Assembly (NCBI GenBank): GCA_964407855.1
Contig: CAYOXI010000021.1
Location: 1-35,810 of the forward strand
Direction: 5' to 3'
Source of the DNA: SHZI01 sp964407855
GTDB taxonomy: Bacteria > Pseudomonadota > Gammaproteobacteria > Steroidobacterales > GCA-2729495
Length of the DNA: 35,810 nt
Part shown: positions 8,395-15,519 of the stretch, in pieces
How positions within the stretch are numbered: the stretch's first letter is position 1
How the letters are laid out: every line of letters begins with the position of its first letter
Notes under the pieces: model-generated
What the model was told of the DNA's origin: nothing
Seen by the model: the letters and a program-made list of their open reading frames with translations, nothing else
The model's database searches: none
Translations under genes and position numbers: made by a program

Positions 8395-8742
8395 TTATTC
8401 GCAGGCGTCCTCGGCCTCGATGATGAGCGCGCTCATCTCCGACGACACGGAATCCTGCTTGCGATCAGACGCGCGCGACTTGTCCAGTTGCTGGTCGGCG
8501 TCCTTCACCGTGGCCGGATTGGTGGACCCCGAGGCCAGGAGCAGCAGGCCGAGCCTCAGATCCTGGGCCGACAGCTTCTCGGTCAGGTACTTCCATACGC
8601 AGTCGCACTGGGCAGGTGTGAGCCCGTCTACGGTGCAGACCTCGGCATCCAGGATGGCCCGCTGGGCATCCTGGGCAACCGCAGGCAGGTAGCCGGTGAC
8701 GAGCAACAGCCCGGCGGCGGCAGTGGCGATCAGGCGGCGCAT
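8395..8742 (-). CDS. Small secreted four-cysteine protein of unknown function
   Basis: 115 residues from ATG 8742, preceded by GGGAGAG at a good distance. Residues 1-23 form a signal peptide with an Ala-x-Ala-type cleavage site (AVA before QDAQ). The mature part is about 92 residues, mostly helical and charged. Its four cysteines (36, 46, 48, 114) could make two disulfides in the periplasm, with CDCVW as a local signature. I do not recognise a family. It is convergent with the signalling cassette and separated from it by a perfect palindrome. The next minus-strand gene upstream, an SDR gene, ends 37 bases before its start, so the two may be co-transcribed. Confidence 0.75.
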   Translation of the reverse strand: MRRLIATAAAGLLLVTGYLPAVAQDAQRAILDAEVCTVDGLTPAQCDCVWKYLTEKLSAQDLRLGLLLLASGSTNPATVKDADQQLDKSRASDRKQDSVSSEMSALIIEAEDACE

Positions 8743-8779
8743 GGCAACTCTCCCGGATGGATGGAGTGGGGATTTTCCC

Positions 8780-9676
8780 CTATCCACCAACCCCCGTCAC
8801 CTGCGCCGTCCACGCCCACAGGCGCTCGCGGCTGGCCCGGTCCAGAGCCACGGGCGACGGGACTGCCTCCCTGCAGTAGGCAAAGTACTTGCCCGTCACC
8901 CCTGCCACGGCCGGCGACGCAGCTACGTGAATGTGCGTTCTTGCCCCCTTCTCCGGCGTATTCAGCCGCAACAGGCCGCCGAGGCCAAAGACGAGGACTG
9001 ATCCCCATTTGAAGATGCCGGCGAGGTTGCGGTAGATCGAGGTGTTGACGAAGTAACCGGGCGACACGGCGTTGATGGTCACGCCCGTACCCCGCAGCCG
9101 TTCGGCCAGCTCCAGCGTGAAGTACACATTGCACAACTTGGCCCGGTGGTAAGCCTTGAAGGATGCGCCGTTGGAGTACCGGTCGCCTCCCCAGATCTTC
9201 TCGTTGTTCAGGTCATCGAAATCCAGCCCGGGCCCCGCCTTGTGGGCATCGGAGGAAATCACGACGATCCGCGCCGGCGCGCTGGCCTTCAGCCGGTCCA
9301 GCAGCAGGTGGGTCAGCAGGAAGTGCCCGAGGTGACAGGTGGCCAGGTGCATTTCCCAGCCGTCCACACTGAGGCGGCGGACAGGGTCGGTGATGCCGGC
9401 ATTGCAGACCAGGATCTGCAGCCGGGGATACCGGTCCAGTACGCGGGCTGCCAGTTGCCGGACTTCCGCCAGGGAGGAGATGTCGCAGTAGATGAACTCC
9501 GCCACGTCGGCGCCGACGCGCTGGTTGATGGCATCCCGGGTTCGGGTGCCCTCCTCGCCTTCCCAGTCCACGAGGATCACCCTGGCCCCCCGGCGGGCGA
9601 GCTCGAAGGCGGTAACGCGGCCCATGCCACGTGCACCGCCGGTGATGAGGGCCGTCCTGCCGGTGAGATCGGTCAC
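8780..9676 (-). CDS. SDR family NAD(P)-dependent oxidoreductase
   Basis: 298 residues from GTG 9676, which has AAGG about nine bases upstream. It is a classical short-chain dehydrogenase with cofactor motif TGGARGMG (12-19), NAG at 92-94, catalytic Ser in VVISSD (about 141-142), and Tyr176 and Lys180 in the YHRAK motif. The spacing and the long segment between Ser and Tyr resemble retinol dehydrogenase/WW-domain oxidoreductase-like SDRs, which often act on lipophilic alcohols or ketones. The substrate cannot be read from the sequence. The start is eight bases after the stop of the HExxH gene, indicating an operon. Longer upstream frames are antisense to other genes or overlap the HExxH gene and are not believable. 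Confidence 0.88.
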   Translation of the reverse strand: MTDLTGRTALITGGARGMGRVTAFELARRGARVILVDWEGEEGTRTRDAINQRVGADVAEFIYCDISSLAEVRQLAARVLDRYPRLQILVCNAGITDPVRRLSVDGWEMHLATCHLGHFLLTHLLLDRLKASAPARIVVISSDAHKAGPGLDFDDLNNEKIWGGDRYSNGASFKAYHRAKLCNVYFTLELAERLRGTGVTINAVSPGYFVNTSIYRNLAGIFKWGSVLVFGLGGLLRLNTPEKGARTHIHVAASPAVAGVTGKYFAYCREAVPSPVALDRASRERLWAWTAQVTGVGG

Positions 9677-9684
9677 GCCCGACC

Positions 9685-10203
9685 TTATACCGGTAGCAGG
9701 CCCCGACCCGCCAGCCAGGCCCGGGCCTCGTCCGCGTCGCTCTCGAACCAGAGCCGGGCCGAACCCAGCCGGAAGCTGTAGCCCCAGACATCCATGTCGG
9801 CCAGCATCCGGTCCCGGTTCCAGCCTGCGCCGGTCAGCCGGTCCGCAAGCAGGATCTGCAGGTAGCACACGGCATCTTCCTCGGCGCAGTCTCCGCCGGC
9901 ATCCCGGTACAGGGCAAGGCGTCGTTCCGCGCTCATGCAGATGAAGTGGCAGGCTTCGTGGAGGGCGGAATGCACCGGCGTGTCAGCGCGCACGAACAGC
10001 GTCGCGCCCGACAGACCGGCTTCGGGCTCGCCCCAGTAGCTTCCGGGGATCGGGGCACCGGCCAACACGACCTCCACCCGGAGGCTGTACTCGCCGAGCA
10101 GCGCCGGCAGTGCATCCGGACACAACGCCGCCACGGTCAGCACGCAGCTCCCGTCCGGTGCCGGAGTCCCGATCGGTGGCGGCAATGGGGATGCAGATGG
10201 CAT
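9685..10203 (-). CDS. Uncharacterised protein with HExxH (zincin-like) motif
   Basis: 172 residues from ATG 10203. The centre contains HEACH (82-86) within a hydrophobic helix (HSALHEACHFICM). It is followed 22 residues later by GGDCAEEDAVCYLQ, whose Glu108/Glu109 could be the third zinc ligand of a gluzincin-type site. There is no signal peptide, so a cytoplasmic location is expected. The N-terminus is Pro-rich. I recognise no named family. It precedes the SDR gene by eight bases and is divergent from a CapK-type ligase with only 35 bases between starts. Protease activity is not shown; a non-proteolytic metal site is equally possible. Confidence 0.72.
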   Translation of the reverse strand: MPSASPLPPPIGTPAPDGSCVLTVAALCPDALPALLGEYSLRVEVVLAGAPIPGSYWGEPEAGLSGATLFVRADTPVHSALHEACHFICMSAERRLALYRDAGGDCAEEDAVCYLQILLADRLTGAGWNRDRMLADMDVWGYSFRLGSARLWFESDADEARAWLAGRGLLPV

Positions 10204-10238
10204 TCGCGGTTCGCCAGCCTTAGGCTTCGCGGCACAGT

Positions 10239-11615
10239 ATGGCGAAGCCCGCAAAAAAATATCCGCCGGCCCCGGTATTGCCGGGCCTGCCCGGCCGCGA
10301 TCCGACACTCAAGAACCTGCTGGAGGTACTCAAGGTATCGCAGTGGTGGCCGGAAGGGGAGATCACGGCCTTCCAGGACCGGCAGCTGGCCTGGCTGCTC
10401 GGCTGGGCGGCCAGCCGGGTCCCCTGGTACGAGAGTACGGACTGGGCCCGCCGCCTGGCCACCACGCTGAACCGGGAACCGGCGTCCTTCGCCGAGGTCT
10501 GGCGCCAGGTTCCACTGCTGACCAAGCCGCAGCTCCGGGCACTCGGACCGCAGCTCAACGCCCGCGCCGTGCCCCCGCATGAGCTGCCACTCGGCATGCT
10601 GCGTACCTCCGGATCCACCGGCATCCCTGTGGAGCTCCGCGCCACCGCCACAACGCGCCTGTGGTGGGATGCGCTGACGCTGCGCGAGCATCTCTGGTCC
10701 CGGCGGGATTTCATGGCGCGCATGGGCGTCATCCGCTCGCGCAAGCGGGATGCCCAGTCCACGGACGGGGTGGTAAGCGGTGGCTGGGGCAAGCCCGTGT
10801 CGACGCTCTTTGCCAGCGGACCCGCCTCGGCGATGCACATCGGCCGGCCGATGACTGAACTGGCAGACTGGCTGCTGCGCTTCGACCCCCGCTACCTGCT
10901 CACCTACCCCAGCATCATGCCCGCCCTGATGGACGAGCTCGCCGCGCGCGGCAGCCGGCCGGCTGCCCTCGAGGAAGTGCGCTTCATCTCCGAGCCACTA
11001 GATCCGGAACTCGTCACCCGGCTCGAACAGGAATGGCAGGTGCGCAGCGCCGACCTCTACTCGGCCAACGAGGTGGGCTACATGGCTTTCCGCTGCCGGG
11101 AGCAGGGCGCCCTGCACGTGCAGTCCGAGGCCCTCAGGCTGGAAGTGCTGGACGACCGGGGCGAGGCCTGCGCGCCCGGTGAAACCGGGCGGGTGGTGGT
11201 CACTGCGCTGCATAACCTGGCTACGCCGCTGCTGCGCTACGAGATCGGTGACTACGCGACTGTCGGCGAAGCCTGTCCCTGCGGGCGGAGCCTGCCCGTG
11301 CTCGCGCGGATCCAGGGCCGTGTGCGCAACCTGGTACGCACTCCGGATGGCCGGCGCTACTGGCCGACCGCGCTCCTGCGCATCCGCACCGTGGCACCGA
11401 TCATGCAGGCGCAGTTTGTGCAGACCACGCCGGACACGGTCGAGCTGCGCGTCGTCCTGTCGCGCCCACTCACCGCGGAAGAGACCAGCGAGGCGCGGCA
11501 GAAGGTACGGGACATGCTCAAGTATCCCTTCGAGGTCGTCATCGTGCCGATGGCAGAGATCGCCCGGGGCCCGACGGGCAAGTTCGAGGAGTTTCTCTCG
11601 CTGCTGCCCGACTAG
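10239..11615 (+). CDS. Adenylate-forming enzyme of the PaaK/CapK (phenylacetate-CoA ligase-like) family
   Basis: 458 residues. The phosphate-binding loop TSGSTGIP is at 123-130. A YSANEVGYMAF segment and a LLRYEIGDYA segment match the A5 and A7 motifs of the family. A Cys pair in ACPCGRS is also common in PaaK-type enzymes. The C-terminal GPTGKFEEF carries the lysine expected to help adenylate formation. The enzyme should activate a carboxylic acid with ATP, probably to a CoA thioester, but the substrate is unknown. No phenylacetate genes (paaABC) are nearby. The neighbouring SDR and HExxH genes suggest a small lineage-specific pathway. No Shine-Dalgarno sequence is visible before ATG 10239. 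Confidence 0.85.
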   Translation: MAKPAKKYPPAPVLPGLPGRDPTLKNLLEVLKVSQWWPEGEITAFQDRQLAWLLGWAASRVPWYESTDWARRLATTLNREPASFAEVWRQVPLLTKPQLRALGPQLNARAVPPHELPLGMLRTSGSTGIPVELRATATTRLWWDALTLREHLWSRRDFMARMGVIRSRKRDAQSTDGVVSGGWGKPVSTLFASGPASAMHIGRPMTELADWLLRFDPRYLLTYPSIMPALMDELAARGSRPAALEEVRFISEPLDPELVTRLEQEWQVRSADLYSANEVGYMAFRCREQGALHVQSEALRLEVLDDRGEACAPGETGRVVVTALHNLATPLLRYEIGDYATVGEACPCGRSLPVLARIQGRVRNLVRTPDGRRYWPTALLRIRTVAPIMQAQFVQTTPDTVELRVVLSRPLTAEETSEARQKVRDMLKYPFEVVIVPMAEIARGPTGKFEEFLSLLPD

Positions 11616-11647
11616 GGCGCAAGCAGGGGAAGAGGACAGGGAAAGTA

Positions 11648-11721
11648 TGGAGCGGGTGATGGGAATCGAACCCACGTTAGCAGCTTGGGAAGCTGCAGTT
11701 CTACCATTGAACTACACCCGC
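11648..11721 (-). tRNA. tRNA-Gly, anticodon CCC
   Basis: On the minus strand a 74-nt cloverleaf is complete. The acceptor stem is GCGGGTG/CACCCGC, the D arm GTTC/GAAC, and the anticodon stem GCAGC/GCTGC with loop TTCCCAA gives anticodon CCC. The T arm is GTGGG TTCGATT CCCAT, with discriminator T and an encoded CCA. It reads GGG codons and resembles the glyU type of Escherichia coli. Confidence 0.97.
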
Positions 11722-11731
11722 GTCAGTCGGG

Positions 11732-11761
11732 ATTTTAGGGAGTACCGTGACCAGTCTGCAA
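11732..11761 (-). promoter_or_regulatory. Probable promoter of tRNA-Gly(CCC)
   Basis: On the minus strand, TTGCAG (11756-11761) and TAAAAT (11732-11737) are spaced by 18 bases. The -10 box ends 10 bases upstream of the tRNA 5' end, placing the start point almost at the mature end. The -35 box is only a partial match. Confidence 0.45.
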
Positions 11762-11795
11762 TGCGGCCGCGGGCAGCCGATACCGGAGGGCTGCG

Positions 11796-12464
11796 GTGAA
11801 CCTTCCCGGACTGGCTGACCTCGGCCTCGCGGGCCTCGTGCTGGTGCTGGCCGTGGTGCCGGCCGCCCTGGTACTGCTGGTGATCTCCAGCCTGCTGCAG
11901 GTCTACCGGCTGGACACCCGGCTCGAGGCGTACCTGGGTCACCGCGTTTACCGGCTGACCGGCCTGGCGCTGGCGGCTGTGGTCATCGGCTTCTTTGGCT
12001 GGATGAGCTGGGGATGGTCCGCCGCCACCCACCTGAAGCCCCTGTGCCTGGCGCGGGCCGAGCCCGTCTACTGGCGGGACGAGCCGGTGGATGCCACGGC
12101 ACTGAGCCTCGACGTCGCCACCGCCGAGCCCGGCTGGGCCCAGGATCTGGCCGGCCCGGGCAGTTTTGCCGGCTTCAACCTGTCCGCTACCGGAACTCCC
12201 GGCTCAGTCGTGCTTCGGGTCCGGCGCCGGACGGTGGAGGACCGCTACTGGACCCGGATCTCGGCCGACCGCTTCCAGGTCTTCGAGCAGTTGAGCGGCG
12301 AGGTGCTGGCGGAAGGCGATGAGCTGTGGATCGACGCAGGCCGGCGCCAGTATCGTTGCGGCATCGCCAGCGGCCCGCTGCCGGTGCGCGGCGCCGGCTA
12401 TCCCGCCACCGGTGGTATCCGGCGCTTCCTGCTGGAGGCTGCCCGGCCGCCGGGCGCGGGCTGA
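11796..12464 (+). CDS. Hypothetical inner-membrane protein
   Basis: 222 residues from GTG 11796, with GGAGGG (11786-11791) as a ribosome binding site. Two transmembrane helices (about 10-35 and 52-74) are followed by a soluble domain of about 145 residues. Its sequence (VVLRVRRRTVEDRYWTRISADRFQ, in two halves, then a short beta-rich end) suggests a small beta domain outside the membrane. It resembles multidomain-free membrane proteins often found next to trmB, but I cannot name the family. The stop overlaps the trmB start by one base (TGATG), so the two are translationally coupled. Confidence 0.75.
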   Translation: MNLPGLADLGLAGLVLVLAVVPAALVLLVISSLLQVYRLDTRLEAYLGHRVYRLTGLALAAVVIGFFGWMSWGWSAATHLKPLCLARAEPVYWRDEPVDATALSLDVATAEPGWAQDLAGPGSFAGFNLSATGTPGSVVLRVRRRTVEDRYWTRISADRFQVFEQLSGEVLAEGDELWIDAGRRQYRCGIASGPLPVRGAGYPATGGIRRFLLEAARPPGAG

Positions 12465-12945
12465 TGGCTGGTGACCAGCTGCAGCGGCGCCCGATCCGCA
12501 GCTTTGTCCGGCGGGCCGGACGACTGACCGCCGGGCAGGAGCGGGCCCTTGGCGAGCTGCTGCCGCGCTTTGGACTGCCAGACGGTACCAGCCGCCTTCA
12601 CCTGGAGGCCGTGTTCGGCCGCGACGCGCCACGGGTGCTGGAAATCGGCTTCGGCAACGGCGATGCCCTGCTCGCCATGGCAGCGGCCGCACCGGACACC
12701 GACTTCGTCGGCGTCGAAGTACACCCACCGGGGGTTGGACACTGCCTGCTGGGCATCGAAAGGCAGGGCCTGCGCAACGTGCGGGTACTGATGCAGGACG
12801 CACAGGAAGTGCTGGCGTCCCGGCTGGCCGCCGCGAGCCTCACCGGCGTCCATCTCTATTTCCCGGATCCGTGGCACAAGAAGCGGCACCACAAGCGGCG
12901 GATCGTCCAGCCCGCCTTCGTGGCGCTGCTGACCGGACTCGTCCG
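12464..12945 (+). CDS. trmB: TrmB, tRNA (guanine46-N7)-methyltransferase, 3' end lost in gap
   Basis: 161 residues are visible before the run of N. The SAM-binding motif is VLEIGFGNGDALLAMA, followed by the acidic DFVGVEVHPPGVGHCL segment and the hallmark HLYFPDPWHKKRHHKRRIVQ. It methylates G46 in the variable loop of tRNAs. The family is usually near 230-240 residues, so about 70 are missing. The start codon overlaps the stop of the membrane protein gene. Confidence 0.92.
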
Positions 12946-13045
12946 NNNNNNNNNNNNNNNNNNNNNNNNNNNNNNNNNNNNNNNNNNNNNNNNNNNNNNN
13001 NNNNNNNNNNNNNNNNNNNNNNNNNNNNNNNNNNNNNNNNNNNNN
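12946..13045. other. Assembly gap of 100 N
   Basis: Exactly 100 N, the usual placeholder for a gap of unknown length. It truncates trmB on the left and the convergent Rieske gene on the right. The missing coding sequence of both suggests that the real gap is longer than 100 bases. Confidence 0.98.
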
Positions 13046-13275
13046 TGGGATGCGCAGACCAGCAGGCGCTCGCCCGGCACCAGGAAATCATCGTCGCGCA
13101 GGTTGAGCGGGTGCCCCTTGTGGGGACAGACGTTGGCATAGGCGCGCAGCGCACCGTCGACCAGCACCAGGAAGCCCCGGAACGGCCAGTCCCCATCGCC
13201 GACGAAAAACTCGCGGGCGCCCGGATCCGGGATGTCCCCGAGACGGGCAACCGCCGTGACCACCGTGTCGGTCAC
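13046..13275 (-). CDS. Rieske-type [2Fe-2S] ferredoxin-like protein, C-terminus lost in gap
   Basis: 76 residues are visible from GTG 13275. The first cluster motif is CPHKGHPL (Cys-x-His). The second begins as LLVCAS followed by a codon starting CA, which fits the expected Cys-x-x-His exactly at the gap edge. Stand-alone Rieske proteins are usually about 100-110 residues, so 25-35 are missing. The start overlaps the stop of the AmpG-like gene (GTGA), indicating coupling. It is a likely electron-transfer or oxygenase-associated component; no oxygenase gene is visible nearby. Confidence 0.85.
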
Positions 13276-14510
13276 GTCCGGTCCAGGGCATCCACCTGCC
13301 GGCGCAGCATCACGAGCACGATCAGTCCCGGCAGGGCCGTGAAGAAGGTGATGACGAAGAACGTGCTCCAGCCCACCGCATCCACGAGGAAAGCCGCAGG
13401 CGGACCGAGGAAGTTGCGGGCCACGCTGGCCAGTGCGGACAGCAGCGCGTACTGGAAGGCACTGAAGCGCACATCGCAGAGGCCCATCAGGAAGGCGACA
13501 AAGGCAGCTGCCCCCATGCCTCCGGCAAAATTGTCGAAGCCCAGTGCTACGACCATCAGCGCGGTGTTCTTGCCGGCAACAGCCAGGGCCGAATACAGCA
13601 GGTTGGTTGTCGCCTGCAGGATGCCGAAGATCAGCAGCGAGCGGAACAGCCCGATCCGGGCGAGCAGCAGGCCGCCCGCGAAGGTGCCGAGCAGCGTCAG
13701 CACGATGACGACAGTCTTGGAGATCGCGCCCACCTCGGTGGGCGTGAAGCCGACGCCCTTGATCAGGAAGGCAGTGACGAGCTTGAGTGCGAAGGCATCG
13801 CCGAACTTGTAGAGCACGATCAGCGTGAGCAGCGCGATGGCCCCGGGGCGGCTCATGAACTCCCGCAGGGGCTCGGTAATGGCGGCCCGCAGCGACCGGG
13901 GGGGCGTCGCCACCCGCTCCGGTTCCGGTGCCGACCAGGTGAAGACGACGGTGGCCGCCATCAGCGTGGCCATCAGCAGGTAGGTATTTCGCCAGCCGAT
14001 CACGTCCGACAGGATCAGCGCCAGCGCACCGGTGATCCAGGTAGCCAGCCGGTAGCCCACCTGGGTGGCCGTGGAACCCACACCCCGCTCCTCCGGCCGC
14101 AGGGTGTCGGCCCGGTAGGCGTCGATCACGATGTCCTGGGTGGCGGACATGAAGGAGATCAGCAGGCCGATGGCGGCCACCGCATAGATCGCGTCGCTGG
14201 GCGCCTGCAGGCCGAGCAGCGCGATCAGGGCGGCCAGCATCACCTGCAGCACCAGGATCCAGCCCCGGCGCCGGCCGAGAATGGGCAGGGCATAGCGGTC
14301 GAGCACCGGCGCCCAGAGGAACTTGAAGGCGTAGGGGGCACCCACCAGCGTCAGCCAGCCGATGGTCTTGATGTCCACGTCCAGCGTGGAGAGCCAGGCC
14401 TGAAGGGTGCTGTCCGGCAGGTTGAAGGGCAGCCCGGAGGCGAAGCCGAGCGTCATCGCGGCCGCAACGCGGCCGTTGGCGATGAGCTCCCGGAAGCGGA
14501 CCCGTGCCAC
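13272..14510 (-). CDS. ampG: AmpG-like major facilitator transporter (muropeptide permease family)
   Basis: 412 residues from GTG 14510, two bases after the stop of the upstream nuclease gene. About twelve hydrophobic segments are seen. AmpG features include the opening LGFASGLPFNLPDSTLQAWL (in the first helix region), FLWAPVLDRY and SATQDIVIDAYRAD after helix four or five. AmpG imports anhydro-muropeptides (GlcNAc-anhMurNAc peptides) from the periplasm for cell-wall recycling and beta-lactamase induction. At 412 residues it is shorter than the 491-residue E. coli protein and lacks its extra terminal helices. It lies between the nuclease and the Rieske gene in a tight minus-strand operon. The family call is firm; the exact substrate is inferred. 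Confidence 0.85.
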   Translation of the reverse strand: MARVRFRELIANGRVAAAMTLGFASGLPFNLPDSTLQAWLSTLDVDIKTIGWLTLVGAPYAFKFLWAPVLDRYALPILGRRRGWILVLQVMLAALIALLGLQAPSDAIYAVAAIGLLISFMSATQDIVIDAYRADTLRPEERGVGSTATQVGYRLATWITGALALILSDVIGWRNTYLLMATLMAATVVFTWSAPEPERVATPPRSLRAAITEPLREFMSRPGAIALLTLIVLYKFGDAFALKLVTAFLIKGVGFTPTEVGAISKTVVIVLTLLGTFAGGLLLARIGLFRSLLIFGILQATTNLLYSALAVAGKNTALMVVALGFDNFAGGMGAAAFVAFLMGLCDVRFSAFQYALLSALASVARNFLGPPAAFLVDAVGWSTFFVITFFTALPGLIVLVMLRRQVDALDRT

Positions 14511-14512
14511 CG

Positions 14513-15286
14513 TCAGGAGGCCAGCTCGTAGTCCATGACCAGCGGCGCATGGTCGGAGAAGCGGGCCGCCGTGAAGATCCCGGCCTGCCGGGCGGCGCCC
14601 CGGAATCCCGGGGATCCCACCTGGTAGTCGATACGCCAGCCCACATTTTTGGCCCAGGCCTGACCGCGGTTGGACCACCACGTGTACTGCTCCGGCGCGG
14701 AGCAGACCTCCCGGAAGCTGTCCACAAAGCCCCGGTTGGTAAACAGGTCATCAAGCCACGCCCGTTCTTCCGGCAGGAATCCGGAGTTCTTCTGATTGCT
14801 GCGCCAGTTCTTCAGGTCGATCTCCTTGTGGGCAATGTTCCAGTCGCCGCACAGCAGGTAATGGCGCCCATCCTGACCGAGCTTCGCCAGATGCGGCGTG
14901 AACGCGTCCATGAAGCGGAACTTGGACTGCTGGCGCGCCTCGCCGGAAGAGCCGGAGGGCAGGTAGAGCGAGATGACGCTGAGTTTGCCAAAGCGGGCCT
15001 CCAGGTAACGCCCTTCGGCATCAAACTCGGCCGAGCCGAAGCCCCGCACCAGCCCGTCGGGTTCCCGGCGACTGTACAGCGCGACGCCACTGTAGCCCGG
15101 ACGATGCGCCGGCTCGTAGTAGCAGTGGAAGCCCGACGGATGAAAGATCGGATCGCGGACCTTGTCGGCGTCGGCACGGACTTCCTGGAGGCAGACCACG
15201 TCGGCGTCCTGGCCCGGCAGCCAGTCGAACAGGCCCTTGCGGGCGGCGGCGCGGATGCCGTTGACGTTGAGGGTGATGATGCGCAT
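14513..15286 (-). CDS. xthA: Exodeoxyribonuclease III family nuclease (XthA/Crc lineage)
   Basis: 257 residues, complete. It belongs to the endonuclease/exonuclease/phosphatase fold with all expected catalytic residues: Asn7 in LNVNG, Glu35 in CLQEVR, Tyr in SLYLPSG, Asp and Asn in GDWNIAH, Asp in WRIDYQV and His in FSDHAPL. It should act as an AP endonuclease and 3'-5' exonuclease in base excision repair. Overall wording (MRII-VNVNGI, SGVALYSR, FKFMD-like FRFMDAF, FLPEERAWLD) is close to Pseudomonas Crc, a catalytically dead relative, but here the active site is intact. ATG 15286 is four bases from an assembly gap, so its promoter and upstream neighbour are not visible. It is followed two bases later by the AmpG-like gene. 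Confidence 0.9.
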   Translation of the reverse strand: MRIITLNVNGIRAAARKGLFDWLPGQDADVVCLQEVRADADKVRDPIFHPSGFHCYYEPAHRPGYSGVALYSRREPDGLVRGFGSAEFDAEGRYLEARFGKLSVISLYLPSGSSGEARQQSKFRFMDAFTPHLAKLGQDGRHYLLCGDWNIAHKEIDLKNWRSNQKNSGFLPEERAWLDDLFTNRGFVDSFREVCSAPEQYTWWSNRGQAWAKNVGWRIDYQVGSPGFRGAARQAGIFTAARFSDHAPLVMDYELAS

Positions 15287-15290
15287 GGCG

Positions 15291-15390
15291 NNNNNNNNNN
15301 NNNNNNNNNNNNNNNNNNNNNNNNNNNNNNNNNNNNNNNNNNNNNNNNNNNNNNNNNNNNNNNNNNNNNNNNNNNNNNNNNNNNNNNNNN
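15291..15390. other. Assembly gap of 100 N
   Basis: Exactly 100 N, a placeholder gap immediately upstream of the nuclease gene. In Pseudomonas the related crc gene sits beside pyrE, so pyrE or a promoter region may be missing here. The 2.2-kb piece between the two gaps is only scaffolded, so its orientation and position depend on read-pair links. Confidence 0.98.
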
Positions 15391-15519
15391 CGGGCAGCCC
15401 ACTGTGCGAGCATGCGGCGAAGCTGGGAACGGGTTCACTGTTTTCGGTTAAATGGGAGCATGATAATCCTGCCGTGGGGACTCCTTGGTGTCCCCTCCAT
15501 TACAGGGGCTCATGGCGTG
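15391..15519. promoter_or_regulatory. Leader of the DUF4124 gene with weak promoter-like box
   Basis: 129 bases between the gap and the next start. A GATAAT box (15462-15467) with TGTTTT 17 bases upstream (15439-15444) could be a weak sigma-70 promoter for the DUF4124 gene. No other element is recognised. Confidence 0.3.

Noticed and set aside
10239..11615. Phenylacetate degradation locus
   Set aside because: The ligase is PaaK/CapK-like, but no paa genes accompany it; the substrate cannot be assumed.
12946..13045. Frames bridging the N runs as fusion proteins
   Set aside because: The N runs are assembly placeholders; any frame across them is artificial.
15391..15438. Possible minus-strand gene start running into the second gap
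   Set aside because: Only a few codons are visible, with no family match; cannot be called.
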